Below are positions 13,654 to 25,500 of a stretch of DNA of 64,000 bases, in pieces. Position numbers and translations under genes: made by a program. Position 1 is the first letter of the stretch. Each line of letters opens with the position of its first letter. The stretch lies in assembly GCA_037013685.1 (NCBI GenBank), contig CM072894.1, positions 31,303,029 to 31,367,028 on the forward strand, in the 5' to 3' direction. Source of the DNA: Acridotheres tristis (lineage: Eukaryota > Chordata > Aves > Passeriformes > Sturnidae). A model generated the notes under the pieces. It made no database searches and had not been told where the DNA came from. It saw only the letters and a program-made list of their open reading frames with translations.

Positions 13654-14205
13654 CTGAAAAGCAACAACACTTCCACAACCTGCAGTAATACATCAATATT
13701 TGCATAAAAGCAGTTTAATTCTACAGTTTAATACATGGCAAATGCAGTTGTTTTGGGGCATTAAAATATTATTATAAAGAAGTACAGAGAGTAACTATCA
13801 GGAAAAGAAACGAGCAAGTTACATTTGACTAATTTTTGTAATTTATTGAAATGAGAATGCATAGCTTTGAATTCTTTTTATTTCTTTGGTAAGTTTATTA
13901 ATTCAATGTACTATAAAAGCAAAGAACATCTTAAAAAGCCACTTACAGCTGAACTGTTCTCAGGAGAACAGAAATAGAAGACAAATATTGATAGAAATTT
14001 TACAGAAGTAGAGCATTTAAAAATATGAAAAAACCCCTAAATCTCAGGCCTTTACAAAGGTGGAAAGTAACTCTGAGTTTGATTTAGTATTTTTTTAATG
14101 GTTGCTAAGTTTTGACAAATAGCCAGATTTCAAGTTGTTACTGTAGTTTTCCAGCTTCAGATCTACATTTTACACTTTAAACACATAAGCTTTGGGTTAG
14201 ACTAC

Positions 14206-14276
14206 CTTTTTTGCTTTTCCTCTTATTTTGCTGTTTGTCAGACACACTGTCCTTAAATGTATTAATGCCCAGAAAT
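14206..14276 (-). other. MAP3K19: Tentative 5' coding exon of MAP3K19
   Basis: The acceptor GTTTTCAG and donor GTAGTC bound 71 bases. In the phase needed to join the neighbouring candidate exons (1 to 0) it is open and reads FWALIHLRTVCLTNSKIRGK. In another phase it reads a more hydrophilic FLGINTFKDSVSDKQQNK, which resembles the rest of the protein better. That phase would force a stop in the exon that starts at 12811. No homology decides this, so it may be a UTR exon or not an exon at all. Confidence 0.3.
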
Positions 14277-14299
14277 CTGAAAACTGTTAATTGATTTCC

Positions 14300-14385
14300 A
14301 ATTCACATATATGTGTATACACATATACAAATGTATATGCATTATATATGCATATACAAATGCATATATAATGCATATATAACAT
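14300..14385. repeat. AT-rich palindromic simple repeat
   Basis: Alternating purine-pyrimidine sequence of repeated CATATA, TGTATA and TGCATA units with strong self-complementarity (for example CATATATG, TATGCATTATATATGCATA). It could form hairpins or be unstable. It lies in the 5' part of MAP3K19 between candidate exons. Confidence 0.7.
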
Positions 14386-14688
14386 ACTTTAGATTTCATT
14401 ATTTAAGGGACAAAATAAGACCAAAACATTTTCAAAGTACTTGAAATTATTCCAAGTATTGTAATTTAGCATCTAATCCCTTTCCTGTGAATGCACAGAA
14501 CCAAAGAGTTCAGCAAGTTTTTAGAGCTAAAACCACAACATATGCTATGTTGAATTCGATTTGAAAGGGCTTTACTCTTAAATAGAAGATTGTAATGTAC
14601 CTTTCCTACGACTAATCAGCAATAACTGTGGGAAAGGAGCTGGCTGTCACCCTCTTGGCCAATACAGCTGTGTGTGGGTAATACTGAC

Positions 14689-14746
14689 CCTGATAAGTCA
14701 TCACTGTTCTTGGCTGTGGTGAGTGGGCTGGGAGCTGTTCATCATT
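14689..14746 (-). other. MAP3K19: Tentative 5' coding exon of MAP3K19
   Basis: A TTTTCAG acceptor and a GTCAGT donor bound 58 bases that read NDEQLPAHSPQPRTVMTYQ plus one base. The start and the QPRT part resemble the human N-terminal stretch that begins NEEED and contains QPRT. The phase (0 to 1) fits the 14276-14206 candidate. The residue count is too small for certainty. Confidence 0.4.
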
Positions 14747-15233
14747 CTGAAAACATCAACCCTCTTTTCCAAGATTAAACTCCAACTCTAACAATGCCAT
14801 AAGATGACAGTGGTGTAAACAACACATAACAATCCCAAAGTGCAGACTTGTAGAAAAGGAACATGAGAGGGTTCAGTCAAAGGATTGGGAGTTTCGAAAC
14901 TCTAGAAAGCTAATACTTAGAAATCCCAATTAATAGTTTTGATGGAGTTGAGAGTCTTCCTGAAAAACATAGCGAACTTCAGTTTTTCAAGTGACAAGAA
15001 TACAAATCAAAGACAGTAAAATTAGTTATAGAGGTAGCTATAGAAGCCAGCACTCTTGTCGTCTCACAATAAAGGCCAGATAATCCATTACAATGCTCAA
15101 TCCCATTATGTTTGCCTGTTAAGAGTCAGATGGTGAACTTCAAGGAGCTTCCCAAATTTTTTTGGACACAAAAAACCCCCTCAAAATAATAACTGAGAAC
15201 GTTCTGTAAAAGGCAGAATCTTAAAAATCTTAC

Positions 15234-15300
15234 CTGCTTCGTCAGCAGCGAAAAGAGGCACAGCAACCCAAAGGGAAATTACAGAGCATTTTTAGCTCGC
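15234..15300 (-). other. MAP3K19: Probable 5' non-coding exon of MAP3K19
   Basis: A strong donor (GAAGCAG followed by GTAAGAT) ends at 15234 inside a CpG-rich patch (about 15240-15500). Read leftward on the minus strand it could be the first exon. The only ATG in the last 70 bases opens a 15-codon frame that stops before the donor. In the frame that would join phase 0 there is a TAA and no ATG, so it is likely 5' UTR. The upstream limit is unknown. Confidence 0.4.
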
Positions 15301-16620
15301 AGCTGCCCTCCTTTGCTGGCCAGAGAGGAATTCGACGGCAATTCCCCACACTTTGGTTTTATTTTCGGCTGTTTGGCGGGGTGTGGAGCACACAGGAGCC
15401 ATTGCCGAGGCAGGCTGCTCTGGGGCGCTGCAGCTCGGCCGGGCTGTTGAGTTTACACCGTGTCGCCCCGGTAACCCCCTCACCCCGGGAATTCGGCTTG
15501 CAGCCGTTTAATTCAAAGAGCAGCAGTGACCTATGAAAACAAACACAGCCGGGCTCAATGGCAGCACTTTAGGCTCCAATCACAAGTTCTCTCAAACCAT
15601 CTACACAAACTATTTTTATCTTACGTTTGCCTCCGTTTATGCTTTTAGTACCTGCTATGTTTCCACGTCATTTTTACTTCGGACTCAGTCCCCTCACGAG
15701 TAACTGCAATCTCCTTTCTAGCTGCAAATTTTAAGGATATTTCTTTTTCTTCATTAAGTAACAGACTTAGACAGAATAAAAGAGATATACCAGGCTCAAG
15801 CTGACTTAAAAGGGTGTTTAAGGGAGCTGCTTTGCTGGATGCCAGAAAGATTTGTCGCCGTCCCCTGGGTGATACAAGCGACGGGGAAGGCTTCGGATTA
15901 GGCAGGGACAGGGACACCAGTCCTGGGGGACACCTCAGCCCCCGGCTGGCTGACAAGGGCTGTGCACATCTGAGGGAGCCATTCTCGACTCTCTCTGATG
16001 GAGCCGGAGAATCTGTGGGAGATTCGCGCCGGTGTGAGGGGCTGCAGCCAGCCGGGAAGGAGAGAGGCGGGGCGGGGAGCCCGGGGAGGCAGGAGCCGGG
16101 CTGTGGTTGACTGTGAGGGAGCCCAGGAGGGGACGCGTAGCGAGGGAAAAGCAGGCTCTGAGGGAGCTGAGGACGGACGGGCTGTGAGGGAGGTGCAGCC
16201 TCTGAGGAGGCACCGCCCTCCACCACGTTCCCGGCAGCCTCCGCCGCTGGGGGGGCCTGGCAGCGGCGCAAGATGGCGGCGGACAGCGAAGTGAGTTGTG
16301 CCTGGCTCCTCCCGCTCTGTCCCTGCTCTCCGACTCTCTCCCTCTCTCCCTCTGCTCTCTCCGCTCACCGCCTCTCCCGCTCTCTCCCCGCAGCCCGAGT
16401 CGGAGGTGTTCGAGATCACGGACTTCACCACCGCCTCCGAGTGGGAGAGGTAGGTGCTGCCGCGCCCCTCACTCGGCGCGGGGTGAGGCGGGGGCTGCGC
16501 CGAGCCCGGCCCGGCCGCTCCTGCCCGGGACAGCCGCACCTCCGGCCGGGAGCACCCGGAGCCTTTCCCCCGCTGTTCCGGGAAACAGAACAGGCTCAGG
16601 CCGTGGCCGAGGAGCGGCTT
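15240..16620. promoter_or_regulatory. CpG-rich shared promoter interval of MAP3K19 and RAB3GAP1
   Basis: Two GC- and CpG-rich patches stand out from the AT-rich surroundings. One is at about 15240-15500, beside the putative MAP3K19 first exon. The other is at about 15840-16620, over the RAB3GAP1 start, its first intron and its second exon. The two genes diverge from here, with roughly 1 kb between the MAP3K19 donor at 15234 and the RAB3GAP1 start codon. No TATA box is evident. Long open frames on the minus strand here (15645-16683) are by-products of high GC and look nothing like a protein family. Confidence 0.7.
16270..16280 (+). promoter_or_regulatory. RAB3GAP1: YY1-type site overlapping the RAB3GAP1 start codon
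   Basis: AAGATGGCGGC matches the YY1 consensus (AAnATGGCGGC), and its ATG is the RAB3GAP1 initiator. YY1 sites at this position, just downstream of the start site and oriented with the gene, are a known feature of many TATA-less CpG promoters. Binding is inferred from the motif only. Confidence 0.55.
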
Positions 16621-19600
16621 AAGACACTCTAGTCGAGCTGTTTCTGAACTTAGTGAAAGGTCCAGTTTAATCCCTGTTTGCAAGGGATTAGAATACCCAT
16701 TCAGAAGGCTTATGTGTTTTCTAAGTAGCTGTCTGATTGTTAAGGGAGTCGTCTCGTAGCTGAAGCCTTTAAAAGTTAGCAGAACAATGCAGAAAGAAAT
16801 TTAAGGTGAAGAACGCTCTTTCATTGTGAATGTATTTTTTGTTAAATGCTTTTTCCAGTGACAGTGTTCGTGACAGGAGACGAGATTTCGAGTGCTCCGC
16901 TCTAAATCTGAGTTTAGTGTATAATTTTGTCTCAAATGCTTATTCGTTTGTGAACAAAGAAACAGGAGTTAAATGTTATGTGCTGCAGTCAAAAGAGGGT
17001 CATAGCAGTTGCTAAAAGTAACTGTCTTGTAAAATTTTAGCTTAGGAAGACTGTTATGTGTACAAGTAAGCAATTGTTCTGGCTTTATTGTGATACTTGT
17101 TGTGGGGTTTGTTTGTTTTATGCGCTTTTCTAAGGAATTCCATGGTAGAATAACATACTGCCTGCTTTTCGGTGGCTGAATTATAATACAGCTTTAGTGT
17201 TCATCAAATATTAATGCATTTTCTTCTCCTTAATAGATTTATTTCAAAAATAGAAGAAGTATTGAATGACTGGAAACTTATTGGGATTTCTTCAGGCAAA
17301 CCTCTAGAGAAGGTCAGTTGCTGCTTCTGAATTTTCCTGTAGAATTTGAATTGCTGACTGGTAATACGATAATGCATGCATGTATTTCATCTGTTGCCGT
17401 TTTATTAGGTGTGGCAGATAATGACTTTATTGGGGAATTTCACTTGTAGAAGTGTCAATTTGATAAACAATTCATTAATGGGTCATCTACCAAACGGGCT
17501 ATTTCCCTTAGAAAGGTGGATCTTCATGTAGGGCTTAGTGATTTTTAAATTTTTTTATTTTTAATTCTCAGTTTGAATCTGGAAATTGCTCTAAATACTT
17601 TAAGAATCTTTTTATCCTGCCTTGTGCCTTTGTCACACCTCATGTACTTATGGCTGAGGTTTGCACAGTGCTACTCATGACTCAGTGTGTTTCATAGATG
17701 GGAGAGATTTTATTTTGGAGTCTAATTAGAGCCTTTGTGATGATTTCTCGGTCCTGTGAAATGCAGAGGAAATTGCTGAGCTCTTCTGCATAGTAATGCA
17801 GATAAAGTCAGCTGGTTTGTATGGAATGGCTGCTGTGTTTCCAGAGGAATTTTATTGCTTTTCATTCTAGTCAGGTACGGAGTATTTTGAATAAAACTTA
17901 TGTTATCTAATGCACCTTAGCTGTCCCTGTATTCTTGCATGTCTTCTTTTCTAACCAGATTTCTCTTCTTAACATCCTTTAAAATAAAAGGATTGTTCAA
18001 GTTGCATTGTTTTAGTAGGGGCAGTGATGCTGATTTTCTTAAACATTCCCATGCTATATTTTTTGTTAAAAAAGGAATTATCCATACAGAAGTTTTGTAA
18101 GTTATAGATAAAAATAATCATTTGTTGGTGAAAATAAATATCAAGGTAATATTTGCATAGAATGGTTTAGATATAAATAAAATCCCAGATGGGAAACTTC
18201 TTTCTGGGCAAAGTTGAGGGTGTGTATCTTCAGATGTGCAGATGCATATGGGAGGATGCAAATCTTTATTGCCATATAGTTCTGAAGACTGCAAAATGGT
18301 ATTTGATTTTTGGAATGAGCATGATTATTGGCAACATGGATATTTTAACAGACAGCTACCTTTATAATGAAAAACTTAGAGAATTGCTTTTTGAAATTAA
18401 ATCATGCTGAGCCATTAGGCAGTAGAAAACCATAAATAAACATTATTAATCATATAGGCAATATACTTTTAAAGACTAATGAACGTTAATCTAAATTTAT
18501 GAGACAATATCTTCTTTTTTTATATGCAGGGTATATTTACCACAGGAACATGGGAAGAGAAATCAGATGAAATTTCATTTGCAGACTTCAGATTCTCAGT
18601 TACCCATCATTATCTTGTCCAAGAACCCAGTGAGAAAGATGGGAAAGAAGAGCTGGGAGAAGGTACCTGATAGTTCCCTTCCATAGTTGTAAGGATAATG
18701 GCAAATGACAGTGTCAGAATGTAGAGTCCACAGTGTGCTGATCTGCATCTGTGTGGGCTTTTCTGGGGTCTGATGAGTGTGATTTGACATTTCTGCTTTT
18801 AGCTTGCTTTGCATTCACACAATGCTAATACAAGGCAATTGTAAGTGAGCTGGATGGATGTGATGATACATTGATTATGTATTAATTTTTGTCACAGATG
18901 CACTTCCTCTGCCAATGCAGGACTTGCTGTGCATGAACAATGACTTTCCTCCTCGAGCCCACTGTCTGGTGAGATGGTATGTGTGCTGCCTCTCATCTCC
19001 ACTATGCAAATGAGCATAGCAGTTGGAAAATCTGGCACAATCAGTTGTATATTTGTTTTTTCAATTAAATGTTAAAGCTTAAGTAAAATGATTCTTTGCA
19101 CTAGACACAAGAAAGGATTGCAAAAAAAGCATGCCATAATGGGCCTATCTTTAATTTGGTTTTCTTCCCCCCCAAATATTTGTCTTAATTTCATATATTA
19201 GTCAGGCTTTTATATATGTAATATTTAGGTACATTCTTAAAAAGGGAAGCTGCATCACTGTAAGAAACAACAACTATATTCTTAGTAATGCAAAGCTTGA
19301 GCACATAGTAGCATTGGTTCTAGAGAGATTGGTTTTATGTATAAACAGTTCCAGTCATTTTTAACATAAACTGGAAAACCTCAGGACTGCCAGACCTGGA
19401 AGTCCTCCCAGTCAAACATGTTACAGTGTTGGAATGCTGTTACACTCAGGTAGTTTGTGATTTCAGGATCTGCAGCACTCCATGCCCGCTTAGTTCTTGA
19501 CTTCTCTAAAAACAAAGAGGTACTTGCATCAAATTAATAGACTCCACAGTCTGTTGGTGACAATTAAGTTCACCGAGGCACAATATTTTTTTAAAATCGT

Positions 19601-22504
19601 GTTTAGCTGGCTTGCCAGGGACTAGAAAAGTGCTTTTTTCTCTTTGTCTCTCAAGGTATGGCTTACGTGAGTTTGTGGTTATTGCTCCGGCTGCCAATAA
19701 CGATGCTGTTGTTAGTGAATCCAAGTGTAATCTCTTGCTGAGTTCCATTTCCATTGCACTGGGCAACACTGGCTGGTAGGTGAAAGCATAAACCTTTTTA
19801 CATGTTCAGGTAAAACTCCAGCATACTGCATTTGTGGGGAAAAAGTATTCAAATGTTAGCAAAATACATTCAGAGGTATTTTATTTGCAGTGTGATATTG
19901 TTAGAGAAGGATTGAAAAAATCCCCATATGTAAAGATTGAATCAATGTTTTGTTTATTTTCATTATTGTTTACAAACCTTAAGGGCTCTTAAAAGCTGCT
20001 AGAAGTTGTTGGAATAATATGTAATATTATTATATGTTAAGTGATAAATAATACTAGTAAGTGATAAAACATCACTTCTGCAAGAGGATTTCTTCCCTAT
20101 ATGTAGTAACAGTAACTTCTTAATCTTCCTCAAAAATTGTATAGACTGAAAATGAGGTCATGGAGAGGGCTGTGATTATGGCATGGCAATTTGTTCTTCA
20201 TTCTGTTTAATGACGACATTAACAGTGTTTATCTGTGATTCCTATGAAGTGTTTCAAAGTGTGTTTGTCTAAGAGAAAATACATTTTAAGGGATGAAATT
20301 ATGTTGAAATTATGTTGAATATTCAGCTAGTTTTAGAGAATACAAAACAGCAGGACACTTAAATAAAAAGAAGTATTCTTGTTTTCCAGTCAGGTGCCAC
20401 TGTTTGTGCAAATCCATCACAAGTGGCGCCGGATGTACGTCGGGGAGTGCCAGGGCCCGGGCGTGCGCACGGACTTCGAGATGGTTCATCTGCGCAAGGT
20501 GCCCAGCCAGTACACACATTTATCAGGGCTGCTGGACATCTTCAAAACCAAGATTGTAAGTATAAACTGATACATATCATGTATGTTCAACCCCTAGAGT
20601 GTTTGAGAGGATTTACTCTTTATGTTGAATTTGTTCTCCGATACTTTGCAGGGCTGCCCTTTGATGCCTCTGCCTCCAGTTAGCATGGCTATTCGGCTTA
20701 CCTTTGTGCTGCAGGACTGGCAGCAGTATTTCTGGCCACAGCAGCCACCAGGTAGGAGACTTGTGTCCTCAGAGTAACTCATTTTCAGACAACCAGTCAA
20801 TGCTAAAGAAAATACTTGTGTAGCTTGCCATAAGAATTCTAACATTTTCTGCTTTGCTAGGAAAGGCTACAGTCCAGTTCCACTGTGTATGATGGGCAAG
20901 CCAGCTTAAAGCTGCTCTCAGGTTGTAGCTCATGGCTGGGACAGGTATTTTGGGTAGGGCTGTGTCTGGAAACGTGAGTTAGTCAGCATTTAGAAATACA
21001 ATGGTGGTATCTGTGTGGAATGAAAAGGGTGATTGAATCTGAAGAATTCTGCCCTGAATTTCTTAGGGAAATATTTAGATTCAGATTCTAGTAGATGCTA
21101 GTACTTTGTGGGAGTTTTTGTCAATTGTTTCCATAAAGTACCTTATTTTGATACTTAATTTATGTGTATTAACAGTGGGAAAAGCAGAAAATATTATATG
21201 GACCTCAGCTGAGGTAAAGGTTTGGATTTTTGTTATTGTTGACACAGTACTAAACTTAATGCAAGAGGAATTTCTAAACAGATCTTTTGTTATGGTAGCC
21301 TTGCATGAAGGAAAGAAATAATATATAGTCTTAAATTTAAAGTATATAGAGCAGACTTGGTAAATTTATGCCATAGTGATGCTGTTTAGGAAAAACAGAC
21401 GTTTTTAGGAAAAACAGTACTCGTTTGGTACTCTCGAACTGATCTCTCATACTGTTGCTTGATGGTGGCACTGTCTTCCTTGAGTATCAAAGATTTGTTT
21501 TTAACAGACCTATTTCTGTATAGGTAGTAGCAGAAAATAAAGCTAATTTAAAAAAAATCATAAACTTCTCAAAGGTAAGCAAACCTGTAGGAAAAGGTAG
21601 ATATAGTTCCTCCTTAACATCCATTTTATTAGTGATGTGATGTTTTAGGTACAAGGTGAGGGAACAGTTAAAATTCCCAAGTTCTTTTCTTGACTTGGTT
21701 GCAGTTTTACATAACAAGCTTGAGGTATTTGGCATACATTTAGAGAGACAGAACTCCTGTGGCCTTGGTTATCTAATTGTTTAGCTTTCCTTTGCTTAAA
21801 AGAGTACACTAATCAAAATCCTGTGTTTTAAAGAAGTGCAGTGGGGTTGATAGTGTGCTCTGTAGTTAAGGAATGTATGTTGAACATATGTTTAAAGAGA
21901 GTCCTGCTTATTAGAGAGAGAAAATCAGTGCTGTTTTAAATGATAGTTCTTTGGTTAACCAAGTTTACCTAAAGAACTTGGAAAGTGAATTCCACAGATT
22001 TTATCTTTTTATTGTTTCTGCAGACACAAAATCTATTTTCTGTAGTCTCTGCTTTGCTGTAGTTATTCACTACATCAGGATCTCAGGTTTGTCATGGATG
22101 AGTTGTATCATTCTGATCATATTTCTTGATTGGAGCAGTTGGAATAACTTCCACTCCTTTAGTAGTTGTATTGTGGTTAAGGGAGCCAGTGTCAGTGTGT
22201 TGCAGAAACTGGAGATGGACAGCATCAGTTTTACTGCTATTGCTACGTGCAGTTGTGGTTTTATGTTCACTGGGAAGAACTAGACCTGTAACTTATATAC
22301 CATCACTCAATTAGCTCTTCTCATATAAAACCAAAGCATTTAAATGTCTTTTATCTTCTCTGCAGAAGAAATTATGTAATTAAGTTATCCAGATACTTTA
22401 TTGGTGCTAATACCTCACTAGTTTTGTTTGTAAACAGTTTGCCTGATGCAGTTAAAATTGCAGATCAGATGCTGTAACAGCATTATTATAATGGCCTTAC
22501 AATA

Positions 22505-22540
<36 letters not shown>

Positions 22541-25500
22541 TCACTTTAATTTTTGTTCAGTGGAGGGTGTCTGGTTTTGATTTATGTATTTGAAGGCTCT
22601 AATGTGAGAAGTGCCTGAGGGTGCTGGGAGGCACCTCTAAGTACCTGGGACTGCAGGAAATCCCCAAGATCATTTGATTAAGTTCTCTTTTGATAAAGTT
22701 GTCAACTTTTAAAAGTAGTTGTTTTTTCACTCTTCAAAATTGTTCTTCCAGAGTCTTTCTTTTCTGCTTGGAACTGATTTCCTGCCCAAATATTTTTATG
22801 GCACTTTTGTGTCTGTTCTTGTGCCAACATTGAATCTTCAGGGCTGTCTTTATAGGTATCATCATTGCCTGTATGAAGGAAATAATCTTCCCTCAACATG
22901 AATTACATGATTTTTATCTGTCCCTTTGAAGGTCCTGTTTCAAGGTTACTTTCCAGTTTCTGTTGGAAGCAACCACTTTGACTGTATGTTAGGATTGTGT
23001 TCTCCTAGCTCAGTCACCTTAACTGCTCAGTTATCCTGAAAATTACAGTCTTTGCAATAAAATGAAGGTGACATGCTGCTTCAAATGCTCCACAGATTCT
23101 TTATGGAAAATGTGTTGATTTTTCTCCAGATATAGATGCTCTGGTTGGGGGAGAAGTTGGAGGCCTGGAATTTGGGAAGTTACCGTTTGGTGCCTGTGAA
23201 GATCCTATTAGGTAAGAGAAGAGTTCAGAAAACTGTTTTATAGCTTCCTTAATGGAGGACTTAAAGGTGTGTTATTTCAAATCTTAGCTTTGCTTACCTA
23301 CCACTTAGCATGCCCAAGAGATAATTGTTCAAGTACATCAGAAACATCTGTGAAGGGTAATGGTTTAATAGCAAATAAGACTATTTGTAAAATTGTCTGA
23401 TGATATTCAGAGCTCAAGCTCATATGGCTTTTACTATAAACTTCTGCAGTACCTCATTTATCTCTGAAATTAGCATCTTGAAATATACCTCGAGATAAAC
23501 CTTAAAAATTAAGTGTTTTTGGTTAAGGGTTGGACTTGTTTTCATATATGCAGTAGAAAACTTACTGGAGAACAAAATACATAGAGGGAATCAAATATGA
23601 ACTATCACAAATACCTTTCTAAACATGAACTGTGATGGAGGGAACACCTTCTGCTATCACTGAAAGACTGAAATCTTGTTTTGTTTCAGTGAGCTGCATT
23701 TAGCTACAACGTGGCCTCACCTTGCAGAAGGGATAATTGTCGACAACGATGTTTATTCGTAAGTATCTTTTCTGAGTTGCAAATAAAGGTGCTTCTTTTG
23801 CTCACTGCTGCATTGTAGTGTCATCTCAAACACTATATGGCTTTGCATGTGAAAAAGAACCCATTTTGAAGAATGCTAATGTCAGCTGATTGTACATCTG
23901 ATTTGGAAAAACACCTTTTGAAATGCATTTCTGTGCAAAATACCCCCTCAACAGAACACAAACCCCTGGTTTTGAGCATATTCTCATGTTAGACTTGAAA
24001 ATTTTGTGTATCATGTATTTCCTGGAAAAGATGATAATGGAGCATGGAAGGTAAAAAGAATTCACTGCTTGATATCCCTTTCCCAAAAGCTGTCACCCAG
24101 GTTTTCTGCTGAAGAGGAGGAAGTGTTTCCTGTTCATGTCATGCACATACATGAGAACAGGGAGTCTTACCTGCATTTCAGTGTTGCATTTCAGTGTTTG
24201 CCATGTTCTCCTATGTAATGTGATGACCTCACTGGTTATGACATGACATTTATTGAGAATCTGATACTCATCTTTCCAGTACTTACTGTGGCATTTGATT
24301 TTCTTTATTTTTTTTCCTTTTCTTTTTTTCTTTTCCTTTTTTAAATTTTTTTTCCCCCAAGTGACCTGGATCCACTTCAAGCACCCCAGTGGTCTGTGAG
24401 AGTTAGAAAAGCAGATAACCCTCAGTGTCTATTGGGTAAGACATCAGAATTTCCTGTCTTCTCTTGCAGCTTTTAAACTAAAACTACTAAGTTATGAAGT
24501 TAGGGTGGAATTGTTGATTACCTGATGGTCTCTGTTTGCTCATTCCCCTTATTTTTATTTTTTTGAGTAACAGTATTTTGGGCTTCTTTTTCAAGAATGC
24601 AAGCGTTGCAAATACATAAGTTCCTGTTGTAGTTTATTCTCTGTCTGTGTATGGTGAAATTCACTGCTGTTCTTATTTCACCACGTTCCAGAGAATAAGA
24701 ATTTTCTCTGTGTTCTGTGAAAATTTAGGTTTCCTAGAATCTTCCCATTTTAATAAGTGTGTTTTGCACGTATCCATCTCCTTAGTTCAACCAACCTGTC
24801 TGACAGAGAGGAGTAATACTTCTGGAGAGCTGTACTCCTCTGTCTGTCCTTGCCTTTAAGCTTGTGAGGAAAAGGGCTTCAAAACTTTGCAGGTTTCATC
24901 TTGCATTGGGTGAATTAAACTGCTGACAGAGCTGTGCTCTGGAGAGGTGGCCAAGAACTGCCTGGGTGTGCATTTACCTAAGCTTTAATTATGTGGTTTA
25001 AGGTATTTGTGCTTCAGAACAAATTATCAGATGTTCTTTCAGAAGAAAAGATAAAAATTACTGTCCTTGGGGCATAATTTTGAGTATTGGCTCATTGTTC
25101 AGTGAGATTTTTGGCTGAGCTTTGTTCCTCTTACAGGTGACTTCCTTACTGAATTCTTCAAGCTTTGCCGTCGGAAGGAGTCAACGGATGAGATACTTGG
25201 AAGGTCTGCATTTGATGAGGAAGGAAAAGGTAAAACTGAAATCCAGCTGATTTGTGTTCTTTGTATTTAATTGTTTTGTGTCAGTTTACCTTCCCTGTAC
25301 CCTTACCTTGACTGGTATCAATAACTCTTACACATTCTCTGTAATACTCCTGAGAATTTTCTGGCCAGGACTTCATGGTGAAATTTCTCATGAATTCTAG
25401 ACAAGTTTAGCTCCCGGAGTCCCAGAGGGACAGTTGCCTCTGTTATGGTGGCTGTTTATTTTTACAGGAATATAAAAGCTTAAAATCTGACTAGAATCTA

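Noticed and set aside
15645..16683. Long minus-strand open frames of 208 and 261 codons upstream of RAB3GAP1
   Set aside because: They lie in the CpG island, are rich in Pro, Arg, Ser and Gly, overlap each other in different frames, and resemble no family. High GC lowers stop-codon frequency, which explains them.
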